NCBI GenBank assembly: GCA_025055285.1
Contig: JANWXM010000006.1
Coordinates: 1-64,000 of the forward strand
Length of the DNA stretch: 64,000 nucleotides
From: Saprospiraceae bacterium
GTDB lineage: Bacteria > Bacteroidota > Bacteroidia > Chitinophagales > Saprospiraceae
Direction: 5' to 3'
Below, one piece after another: positions 45,986 to 53,620 of this stretch. The notes beneath the pieces are model-generated. The model did no database searches. It worked only from the letters and a program-made list of their open reading frames with translations, and was not told the origin of the DNA. A program made the position numbers and the translations under genes. The stretch's first letter is position 1. Each line of letters starts with the position of its first letter.

Positions 45986-47154
45986 ATGGCAAATAAAATT
46001 AAGTCTAGGGCGACGCTCAAAGTTCGCTGTTTGGGTCAGATTCTCGAAGGGACTGTAGAATTCGGCGATCTAACCTTACTCGTAGGTAGTCAAGCAAGTG
46101 GAAAAAGTATTTTTCTTCAGTTGCTCAAATTGCTCATAGACCGCCATCAAGCGTTTGAGAACCTCAAAAAACACGGCTACGACTGGGGCAATGATCCGAA
46201 GCGCATCCTCGACTTGTACTTCGGTGAGTCCATGTCAGGTATATGGAGTGAAAAGACGGCGGTGTTCTGGAACGATAAATCCTACGCGTTAGAGACGCTA
46301 GCTAGCAAAAAGGGCCCAGGCGGTGCGAGTAAAGAACTTGTTCTACATACCCGCCCAACGCGTCGTTACTATGGCGCAGGGCTGGCCTCGGCCATTTAAT
46401 GCTTTCGAAATTGGCAATCCTATTAAAAGCTTTCAGTGAAACGCTGCGCTTACTTATGGAGAGGGAGTCACTTGGTGGAAAAGGAACGACGGTCGTTTTC
46501 CCACGTGAAGGGCGCATAAAGGCGCCTATTCGCGATGCCATCGAAAGAAACGTTTTTAACAGCGCCTCTATTGAACTAGATCACGAAACCGTGCGCAAGC
46601 GTTTCCTGCTGCGTGTTCAGAGCAGCCGTGTGCCTTTTATGACTTGGTCAACAGGGTAAAAAGAATTTATGCCTTTGTTACTATCGCTCTACCACCTAAC
46701 TCCACCTGCAAAGGTCTCGAGGCGAGAAGAAATCAAATGGATTGTCATCGAAGAGCCAGAAATGGGCTTGCATCCTCAGGCCATCCAGACGGTGATGCTC
46801 CTGTGTTTGGAATTGCTTAGTCGCGACTACTGCATTGCTATTACCACTCATTCACCGGTGTTCCTCGAATTAGCCTGGGCTATCCGCCACATTCCCGCCG
46901 ACCAAGCTCATACCTTGTTCTAGTTGTTCGGCTTCGCGCGAAAAGAGAGCTCTCTAAAAAACGTATTTCAACGTTGTCTGAAAGAAAAAACCTTTAGGAC
47001 CTACTTTTTCCGCCGAGATGCGGAGGGTATCCGTATTCAAGACATATCTGAGCTTGATCCGGGCAGCGATGACGCAGCTGTGGCAAACTGGGGCGGTCTG
47101 TCTGAATTTGCTAGCCGGGCTGGAGAGGTGGTCGCTCAAATAGTTCAGCGATGA
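45986..47154 (+). pseudogene. Decayed AAA-type (AAA_21-like) ATPase
   Basis: Reading across the frames recovers one ATPase of about 388 residues. Frame 2 (from 45986) holds Walker A VGSQASGKSIF. Near 46337-46345 homology moves to frame 0 (FYIPAQRVVTMAQGWPRPF), by one inserted or two deleted bases. At the AAAA run 46425-46428 it moves to frame 1 (KAFSETLRLLMERE). A stop TAA at 46657-46659 interrupts WSTG*KEFMPLLL, where CAA (Gln) is expected. After it come Walker B WIVIEEPEMGLHPQAI and the ITTHSP H-loop. A second stop, TAG, lies at 46921-46923, before DISELDPGSDDAAVANWGGL. At least four lesions, so not functional as one polypeptide unless these are sequencing errors. The last frame overlaps the next gene by four bases (ATGA), as in an intact two-gene operon. 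Confidence 0.85.
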
Positions 47155-47588
47155 CAAAGCAGGCTCGAAAATTTACAAACGTCTTCGAAGAGGCCGTGCT
47201 TGCCACGCCAGATATTTCCACGTGCTATCAGAAGGGGTTGCAGGCCTTAGGTAGCCACAGCACCAGGATCTCGCCCAAAAATCCGCCCCATTGCCAAGGT
47301 AGCGTGTCGCTTGATACTTGTTTGCGATCGGCCCTTCCCAACGCCAATCGTTGGGATTATGCCTTGGGCTATGCAGATAGGGCCTACTTCGTAGAGGTGC
47401 ACTCAGCCATGCCAAAAGAAGTGAAGGTTGTATTGCAAAAATTCAACTGGCTAAAAGATTGGCTAGACAAGAAGGCGACAGGACTCAAGCAAATAAAAGC
47501 TGACAAGCCTTTCCACGGGATTGCAGATAAAATAGACCTTCTTCCTACTGCTAAGGAATATTTAGGCAAGCTGCTGAATCTGGGCTAG
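47151..47588 (+). CDS. Partner protein of the ATPase, possible nuclease-like fold, function unknown
   Basis: 145 residues, uninterrupted. Its ATG overlaps the ATPase stop codon (ATGA), implying translational coupling in the ancestral operon. A basic N-terminus (TKQARKF) is followed by YQKGLQALGS and GSVSLD, then the best-conserved-looking core NRWDYALGY ... AYFVEVHSA ... EVKVVLQKFNWLKDWL. I recall small proteins of this pattern beside ATPases in Bacteroidota and cyanobacteria, but no described function. The spacing of Asp69, Glu82 and His84 could fit a PD-(D/E)xK-like site with His for Lys; this is inference only. It could equally be an antidote or a binding partner. Confidence 0.7.
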   Translation: MTKQARKFTNVFEEAVLATPDISTCYQKGLQALGSHSTRISPKNPPHCQGSVSLDTCLRSALPNANRWDYALGYADRAYFVEVHSAMPKEVKVVLQKFNWLKDWLDKKATGLKQIKADKPFHGIADKIDLLPTAKEYLGKLLNLG

Positions 47589-47610
47589 TGCTGAAGAAAA
47601 AGCTATGCCT

Positions 47611-47625
47611 GCCTTAAATTAAGGC
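47611..47625. terminator. Short palindrome between convergent genes
   Basis: Perfect inverted repeat of 7 bp with a 1-base centre (GCCTTAA-A-TTAAGGC), between the ATPase-partner gene and the end of meaB. No T run follows; it may be a weak terminator or a protein site. Confidence 0.3.
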
Positions 47626-47690
47626 TACCTTTCCGAAATCTCCTCTTCCGCAAGTAGAGCCAGGATGGCTGCCATTGGTTATTGATGAGT

Positions 47691-48776
47691 CTAGTTCCTT
47701 TGCAGACCAGCCTCTGCGTAGTACTTCGTCAACACTTGCTCGGCTGCGTCGAAAGGGGAAATGCGTCCTGCTGCTACCTCTGCCTCTAAAGAAGGGAGCA
47801 CTTTCTGCACGCAAGGATGATGGTAAAAGCCGCGTCGTAGCGTTTCTTCGATGGTTTCGCGCAACCAATACAAGGCCTGCTGCTGGCGTTGAGCAGCGAA
47901 ATAGTGGGTAGCTTGAAATTGTTGCACACACTCTTGGATGGATGTCCACACTTCAGGGATTCCCGTGCCCTCTGCACTGCTACAGGCCAATACGCGAGGT
48001 GCCCAACCACTTGGATGAGGAGGAAGCAAACGCACGGCATTGCGGTAGTAGGTTTGGGCTTGGTGGGCCAAGGCAAGGCGCTCGCCGTCGGCCTTGTTTA
48101 CGATTAATAGGTCGGCCATTTCTACAATACCGCGTTTGATGCCTTGTAGTTCATCGCCTGCTCCAGGCAGCAGCAAAAGCAAAAAAATATCGGTAATATG
48201 GCGTACAGCAATTTCGGATTGACCTACACCTACCGTCTCTATCAACACAATTGGATAGCCAGCGGCTTCCACCAAGTGTATGGTCTCTCGCGTACTGCGA
48301 GCCACGCCGCCCAAAGAGCCACCCGAAGGCGACGGCCGAATAAAGACGTTTTCACTCATTGAGAGGCGTTCCATTCGCGTCTTGTCTCCTAGAATGCTGC
48401 CACCGCTGACCGCACTAGAAGGATCGATCGCTAGCACCGCTATGCGCAAGTTTTGCGCCACCAAATGCAGACCGAGGGCTTCAATAAATGAACTTTTGCC
48501 TACGCCTGGCGCTCCCGTAACCGCTATCCGCAAGGTTTGATGGTTTGGCTTCTCGGCGCTTAGCTGTTGTAAAAGCTGCTGGGCCAATCGCTGATGATCA
48601 GGGCGCGTGCTTTCAATTAGGGTTATGGCACGCCCCAGAGCAACGCGGTCGCCCGCGCGAATACCTTGTATGTACTGTTCTATTGACCATTGCAGGCGAG
48701 GCATACGCTGCATTACTTTTAGGCAAAGATGCAATGCCTCTCCTGCATCTTGGCTTGTCGGGTGCACTTTCTGCAT
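47691..48776 (-). CDS. meaB: Methylmalonyl-CoA mutase-associated GTPase MeaB
   Basis: 361 residues from ATG 48776; ATGs at 48713 or 48704 would give the more usual 337-340. A G3E-family GTPase chaperone that protects and reloads cobalamin in methylmalonyl-CoA mutase. Motifs: P-loop GAPGVGKSSFIEAL, IDPSSAVSGGSILGDKTRM, switch II ETVGVGQSE and G4 NKADG. The mutase genes are not in the window. Together with cobalamin-dependent QueG this implies that the organism makes or imports B12. It lies 76 bases after the HD-domain gene. Confidence 0.95.
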   Translation of the reverse strand: MQKVHPTSQDAGEALHLCLKVMQRMPRLQWSIEQYIQGIRAGDRVALGRAITLIESTRPDHQRLAQQLLQQLSAEKPNHQTLRIAVTGAPGVGKSSFIEALGLHLVAQNLRIAVLAIDPSSAVSGGSILGDKTRMERLSMSENVFIRPSPSGGSLGGVARSTRETIHLVEAAGYPIVLIETVGVGQSEIAVRHITDIFLLLLLPGAGDELQGIKRGIVEMADLLIVNKADGERLALAHQAQTYYRNAVRLLPPHPSGWAPRVLACSSAEGTGIPEVWTSIQECVQQFQATHYFAAQRQQQALYWLRETIEETLRRGFYHHPCVQKVLPSLEAEVAAGRISPFDAAEQVLTKYYAEAGLQRN

Positions 48777-48852
48777 CGCACCCAGGGCGCTTTTCCTCGC
48801 TCCGCAAGAGTTGATTTTTTACCCTTGGCAAGATAGACGTAGGCTCTCCTCC

Positions 48853-49506
48853 TTACCATATGCCCTCTCGTATGGGCATGGGCCGAATGCCCGGCATATT
48901 TTGCTCAAACCAGCGCACGGGTGCTTGTAACTTATCTCCTGTTTGCGTATCGCACTTGAAGAAGAGGTAGTACAGCTGACGACAATAACCAATCCTGGCA
49001 ATGAGATGATTCAACGTCTTTTGCGGATTTTCCCGGCGAAATGACTCATTTTTATGGGCTATCCAAGCGTAATAAGCATCATCGTGGGTCTCGACCACAT
49101 CTAGCACAGCAGTATCGTCAGTGAATTGTTCCAAGAAACGACGCGCCAAAAGGCCGTGGTGCTTCGACCAGTCGCGCGGAGATGTGCGCGATTCGGCATA
49201 TTTGAAGGTATCGTGTGCCATCGCAATAAGGCGCAGTTGTTGGCGCATGTGCTTAGACAACCCGTCTATGCATTCAATATTCTCCAAGATTTCTTGCACG
49301 TGCAAAACAATCTTACCCTCCGGATGTCCAAACCGAGGTTCGCCCCACGACAAGCCGCGTTGAAACTCAGGCACTGTCAGCAAATGCCGCTCCAAATCCG
49401 TCTCCGGCCGCAATAAAATGCACAGTTCAGTTACCGATAGTGCATCCTGAAAGATTACCTTTTCTTTGAGGCATTTAGCGGGTAGGAAATCGGATTGGGC
49501 GGTCAT
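48853..49506 (-). CDS. HD-domain phosphohydrolase-like protein
   Basis: 217 residues. The HD metal site is visible: LHVQEILENI, the HD pair in LIAMAHDTFKYAE, then DWSKHHGLLARRFLEQF and VVETHDDAYYAW, each bearing conserved His/Asp. No GYP or RelA features, so it is a generic HD phosphohydrolase; the substrate is unknown. The first 70 residues before the domain are unassigned. A TATCTTTG box lies 95 bases upstream on its strand. Confidence 0.75.
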   Translation of the reverse strand: MTAQSDFLPAKCLKEKVIFQDALSVTELCILLRPETDLERHLLTVPEFQRGLSWGEPRFGHPEGKIVLHVQEILENIECIDGLSKHMRQQLRLIAMAHDTFKYAESRTSPRDWSKHHGLLARRFLEQFTDDTAVLDVVETHDDAYYAWIAHKNESFRRENPQKTLNHLIARIGYCRQLYYLFFKCDTQTGDKLQAPVRWFEQNMPGIRPMPIREGIW

Positions 49507-49600
49507 TTCTTTAAACGAATTCTAAATAGGGTTAACGAGACGTTAAAAGACGGAAAGTCATGAAGCAAAATAGGACGAATAGCGTTCTTATTTTACAAAA

Positions 49601-49608
49601 CAAAGATA
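49601..49608 (-). promoter_or_regulatory. Candidate -7 box (TATCTTTG) for the HD-domain gene
   Basis: Exact TAnnTTTG match on the minus strand, 94 bases before the ATG at 49506, in the divergent region shared with htrA. Confidence 0.4.
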
Positions 49609-49641
49609 GATGGAGCGTCCATCGCGAACCAACATTAAGCT

Positions 49642-50796
49642 ATGAATAAATTTTGGTCTACTTTACTAGCAGGTGCTGCCGGAGGACTGGTGACATTTGG
49701 TGCGATGCATTGGACCCAGCGGGATACACAGAGTAAAGGAGTAGAGCAAGAGCCCAAAGTCATTTCAAGACCAGTTCGCTTCGAAGAGGGTAGCGGAGGA
49801 ATGGCCTTTGATTTTACGCGAGCAGCAGAGCGCTCCATGCCTGCGGTAGTGCACATAAAGGCCAGTGAAAGCCAGCAGACTGCCATCGAACGGTATAAGC
49901 GCACTAACCCATTTCACTTTTTCTTTGGAGACAGCTTTTTCTTTGAAGATGAGATACGTCCGCGCTCGGGCACAGGCTCGGGAGTTATCTACACCAGCGA
50001 TGGATATATCCTGACGAATAATCATGTTATCGAGTTTGCCGACGAGTATACGGTTACCTTGCACGATGGCCGGGAGTTTAAAGCGCGTCTAGTAGGTGCA
50101 GACGCAAGCACGGATATGGCTGTTTTAAAAATAGACGCTACAAATTTGCCGGCCATCGAAATAGGCAACTCTGACGCAGTTCGGGTAGGAGAGTGGGTAC
50201 TTGCCGTGGGCAATCCCTTCGACTTGACTTCGACTGTAACAGCAGGCATTGTGAGTGCAAAGAGTCGAGATATCAATATCATTCGCCGTGGCGCTCCTAT
50301 TGAATCCTTTATTCAAACCGACGCAGCAGTGAATCCCGGTAATTCAGGCGGTGCCTTGGTGGATGTGCAAGGCCGTTTGGTAGGGATCAATACCGCTATA
50401 GCCTCGCCTACGGGTACTTTTGCGGGTTACTCCTTCGCTATTCCAGTGAATTTAGCTAGGCGCATCGCCGATGATCTTATCAAGTACGGAAAGTACCGCC
50501 GTCCTTATTTAGGTGTAGATATCGCCCCGATGGATAACCAAATAGCCAACTATTTGGGCATTCCTTTCGTCCAGGGTGTATGGGTGAGAAATCTTGACCC
50601 AAAAGGTTCGGCTGCTCGCAGTGGCGTACGGCCCAATGACGTTATTACGAAAGTGAATAACCGCCCGATTTCCTCTGTGCCTGAATTGCAGGAAATTATT
50701 GCTCGTTCGAAGGCAGGCGAAACAATTACGCTCACGATTGTACGAGAAGGCAGAGAAAAAACGTTAAATGTGCAACTACTTAGCCGCGGAGACTAG
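49642..50796 (+). CDS. htrA: HtrA/DegQ-type periplasmic serine protease with one PDZ domain
   Basis: 384 residues. N-terminal hydrophobic anchor (about 5-22). The trypsin-like domain carries His128 (TNNHVIEF), Asp158 (STDMAVLKI) and Ser235 (NPGNSGGALVD). A single PDZ domain follows (about 285-380; RPYLGVDIAP, GSAARSGVRPNDVI, RSKAGETITLTIVREG). An envelope quality-control protease and chaperone degrading misfolded proteins. The Phe-rich loop FHFFFGDSFFF at about 91-101 resembles the LA loop. It ends at a strong bidirectional terminator. Confidence 0.96.
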   Translation: MNKFWSTLLAGAAGGLVTFGAMHWTQRDTQSKGVEQEPKVISRPVRFEEGSGGMAFDFTRAAERSMPAVVHIKASESQQTAIERYKRTNPFHFFFGDSFFFEDEIRPRSGTGSGVIYTSDGYILTNNHVIEFADEYTVTLHDGREFKARLVGADASTDMAVLKIDATNLPAIEIGNSDAVRVGEWVLAVGNPFDLTSTVTAGIVSAKSRDINIIRRGAPIESFIQTDAAVNPGNSGGALVDVQGRLVGINTAIASPTGTFAGYSFAIPVNLARRIADDLIKYGKYRRPYLGVDIAPMDNQIANYLGIPFVQGVWVRNLDPKGSAARSGVRPNDVITKVNNRPISSVPELQEIIARSKAGETITLTIVREGREKTLNVQLLSRGD

Positions 50797-50853
50797 AGCC
50801 CCACAAGCTGGAGTGAATAAAGAGAAAGTTGGTTTTTCGTTTTGTTTTGATGT

Positions 50854-50885
50854 GCCTGCTCTGCGTAATGCAGAGCAGGCTTTTT
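50854..50885. terminator. Bidirectional hairpin terminator between htrA and the M29 gene
   Basis: Perfect 11-bp stem (GCCTGCTCTGC with GCAGAGCAGGC), 5-base loop GTAAT, then TTTTT on the plus strand and AAAAA before it on the minus strand. The TAA stop of the minus-strand M29 gene (50884-50886) overlaps the T run. Confidence 0.93.
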
Positions 50886-51984
50886 ATATTAGAAAATGTC
50901 CGTTTCGGTAAATGCACTCGCCATCAGCCCATATTTCACCTTCAGAGGTCATATCTGTGATCAAGTCCCAGTGGATAGGAGACTCATTTTTCCCACCGCA
51001 TTGCAGATAGCTTTGGCCGATGGCCATGTGAATGGTGCCACCAATTTTTTCGTCGAACAGGATGTTTTTCGTCATTTGGCGGATGGAATAGTTAGTGCCT
51101 ATGGCAGCCTCACCAAATCGGCGCGTGCCAGGCAGCGTAAAGATATAGTCTAAAAAATCTTTTCCTTGACGAGCCTCCCACTTTTCAATGTATCCGTCTT
51201 TAACCCAGAGAGTTACGCCAAGCACTTCATGGCCTTGATATACGGCCGGGTAGGAAAAATAGATGACTCCTTGCACGCTATTCTCTACTGGGCTAGTGAA
51301 AACTTCGCCAGAAGGCATGTTGTTCTGGCCATCGGAGTTGATCCAAGTGCGACCAGAGGTAGAAAAAGAAATGTCGGTATTTGGGTTTACATAGCGTATA
51401 GTAGAGCATTGGTTCAGGTAGTCCACAATCCGTTGCTGTTCTGCGCGCACATTCAGCCAGGCCTCAACGGGGTCAGGTTCTGAAAGTTTACAGGCTTGAT
51501 AGACAAAATTTTCATATTCACTAAGACTCATGCCGGCCTCTTGAGCGGCGGCATCTGTAGGGTACTGGCAAAGGTTTCGGCGCAAGCGTCGGTCTGCAAT
51601 ACGTTCGTAGTAAACTTTGGTAACGGCCTGCAAGGCCTCTTGCCGCACCTTCTGCCGTTCGGGTGATGCATTCTGCAACTCGCGCAAGTTAAAAGGAGCG
51701 CGAATGTTGAGGTAGGCATCAAAAGTTCCTATGGCTAATTCTGCAAAAGCGGATGGTCTTCGAATTGCCTCTTCGCTTCCATATTGAAGCAGCATGCGCT
51801 CTCGTTCGCGAAACGAGAGGTCGCACTCTACCAGTGCTGCTCCTGCCTCTAAGGATTCGCGATAAACCTCGCGTACAAGAGGTTCTGCCAATACTGTTGT
51901 ACTGATGAAGATGTGGTCGCCAGGGCGAACGCCTAAGCAATAATGCGTCAATAAACGGGCGTATTTCCGCAAGATGTCGTTCAT
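50884..51984 (-). CDS. M29-family aminopeptidase (AmpS/AmpT-like)
   Basis: 366 residues. M29 enzymes are cytoplasmic di-metal aminopeptidases, best known from thermophiles. Typical blocks: GVRPGDHIFISTTVLAEPLVREVY at the N-terminus, SGRTWINSDGQNNMPSGEVFTSPVE with a metal Glu, then GEAAIGTN and HMAIGQSYLQCGGKNES with IHWDLITDM (His/Asp ligands). Length is slightly below the 400-410 of the thermophile enzymes. The gene is divergent from the TlpA-like gene. Confidence 0.93.
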   Translation of the reverse strand: MNDILRKYARLLTHYCLGVRPGDHIFISTTVLAEPLVREVYRESLEAGAALVECDLSFRERERMLLQYGSEEAIRRPSAFAELAIGTFDAYLNIRAPFNLRELQNASPERQKVRQEALQAVTKVYYERIADRRLRRNLCQYPTDAAAQEAGMSLSEYENFVYQACKLSEPDPVEAWLNVRAEQQRIVDYLNQCSTIRYVNPNTDISFSTSGRTWINSDGQNNMPSGEVFTSPVENSVQGVIYFSYPAVYQGHEVLGVTLWVKDGYIEKWEARQGKDFLDYIFTLPGTRRFGEAAIGTNYSIRQMTKNILFDEKIGGTIHMAIGQSYLQCGGKNESPIHWDLITDMTSEGEIWADGECIYRNGHFLI

Positions 51985-52080
51985 AAGCTATACCCAGTTT
52001 TCCAAAAGCGCCACTAATGTAACAGCCTCTGTCGCTTGTCAACGAATCCTAAAATCGTTTAGCCAACCCACACCTGGCTC

Positions 52081-52088
52081 TATCTTTG
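52081..52088 (+). promoter_or_regulatory. Candidate -7 box (TATCTTTG) for the TlpA-like gene
   Basis: Exact TAnnTTTG match. A TTTA at 52058-52061, 19 bases upstream, resembles the -33 TTTG element. The ATG 52149 is 60 bases downstream. The TTG at 52086 lies inside the box, which argues against the longer frame. Confidence 0.5.
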
Positions 52089-52148
52089 CCGCCTGAAAAT
52101 TTCCTAAATGGTTCATCCTCCTCTTTTAACCCAAAATACAGTGATACC

Positions 52149-53585
52149 ATGCGGCGGATTTTTCCCATTTGCACTCTATCGGTTGTTTTTCTTGGGTTTC
52201 TCAACTCTACTCTCGCTCAGTCTAATACCTCTATTAAGGACAGCACGTACATCGAGGCTTATATCGAAGGGCTTTCGGCAGGTACTGCTCGGCTAATAGG
52301 TACGTATGGCGACCAGAACTACATCGCCGATACGACGGTAGTGGATGCTCATGGACATTTCATCCTCAGAAGGGAAAAAGCACTACCTGCAGGGTTTTAT
52401 TATTTTCTCTTACCTGGCCAAAAAAGCTTTTCCATTTTGGTGGATCGGCACGACCAACACATGACCTTGCGCGCAAAGGCAGACGACATCCCTGGCACAA
52501 TGCAAATAACCGGATCCGTCAATACTCAACTTTTCTATCGAAATGCGCGCTTTCAAAATGCTCAAGAACCTGAACTTAAACAATTGAGCCAAATCTTACG
52601 CGACTCACCACCAAATTCTCCAGAATATATAAAGGCTAAAGCTCGCCAAGATGAACTTATCGCTCAGCGCAAAGCTCATCTAGATTCCATATACCGCGAA
52701 TATCCTAACGCTTTCTTCACGCGGTTTAAAATTGCTGGTCAGAACCCAGACTGGCCTGAATTTCGCAAGCCTAACGGCGAATTGGATACCCTGCGAAACA
52801 TTCTATACTATCGCGAACACTTCTGGGATAACGTAGACTTTTCCGATGTGCGCCTCTTACATACTCCTGTAATTGCCAATAAATTGAAGAGATATATCGT
52901 CGAACTAACTCCCCAGCATCCAGACTCCATCATCAAAGTGGCTGACCCGTTGGTGCAGCGCGTCTTGCCCTATAAGGAGTATTTCCAGTTCTTCGTCAAC
53001 TGGATCGCTCTTCAATATGAAAATGGCAAAACAAAGGTCATGGATGGCGAAGCCGTCATGGTTCATTTAATAGACAAATACTTTACGCCAGAACTGGCCT
53101 TTTGGGATACGCCAGAAAATATTGCCAAGATCCGGAAGAAGGCCAACGAAATGAAAGCTAGCCTCATGGGCCGAAAGGGCCCCGACGTCCGTGCTTTGGA
53201 CATCAATGGCCAATACAAGTCCATCTATGAAATGACGGCGCCAATCATCGTAGTGTTTATGTATAGCCCTGACTGCGAGCACTGTCGTGAGCAAGCTCCC
53301 GAAATCCAACGCATCTACCAAAAATGGAAAGACCGCGGCGTGGATATCTATGGCATTGCGCTTAACACTACTGACGAGAAATGGAAAGAATTCGTCCGCA
53401 AAAATGGTTTCACCTTCACGAACGTTTTCGACCCCACCAATCGGGCCATCTATGCCAAGTATTTCGTAGACATTACGCCAGAGCTGTACGTTTTAAATAA
53501 AGACCGCATCATCGTAGCCAAAAATTTACAGGCTCATCAGCTTGAAACTATCTTCGAGCGAGAACTAGCTAAGATGGGCAACTAA
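52149..53585 (+). CDS. TlpA-like thiol:disulfide protein with DUF4369-type N-terminus
   Basis: 478 residues from ATG 52149, which opens a signal peptide (LSVVFLGFLNSTLAQ). Residues ~30-130 match the DUF4369 pattern (TARLIGTYGDQNYIADTTVV, FILRREKALPAGFYYFL). A helical middle part follows (about 140-340). The C-terminal thioredoxin domain has CEHC in MYSPDCEHCREQAPE and the cis-Pro region ITPELYVLNK. A periplasmic oxidoreductase of the Bacteroidota type, possibly helping cytochrome or envelope protein folding. It ends 35 bases before the convergent GH20 gene. Confidence 0.9.
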   Translation: MRRIFPICTLSVVFLGFLNSTLAQSNTSIKDSTYIEAYIEGLSAGTARLIGTYGDQNYIADTTVVDAHGHFILRREKALPAGFYYFLLPGQKSFSILVDRHDQHMTLRAKADDIPGTMQITGSVNTQLFYRNARFQNAQEPELKQLSQILRDSPPNSPEYIKAKARQDELIAQRKAHLDSIYREYPNAFFTRFKIAGQNPDWPEFRKPNGELDTLRNILYYREHFWDNVDFSDVRLLHTPVIANKLKRYIVELTPQHPDSIIKVADPLVQRVLPYKEYFQFFVNWIALQYENGKTKVMDGEAVMVHLIDKYFTPELAFWDTPENIAKIRKKANEMKASLMGRKGPDVRALDINGQYKSIYEMTAPIIVVFMYSPDCEHCREQAPEIQRIYQKWKDRGVDIYGIALNTTDEKWKEFVRKNGFTFTNVFDPTNRAIYAKYFVDITPELYVLNKDRIIVAKNLQAHQLETIFERELAKMGN

Positions 53586-53620
53586 GGCTGTTGCAAAGCG
53601 GCCTGTCCGCTATCTTACTA

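Noticed and set aside
46657-46923. Stop codon recoding (read-through of TAA/TAG) in the ATPase.
   Set aside because: Two different stops plus two frameshifts in the same gene fit decay better, and other genes in the window end at both TAA and TAG normally.
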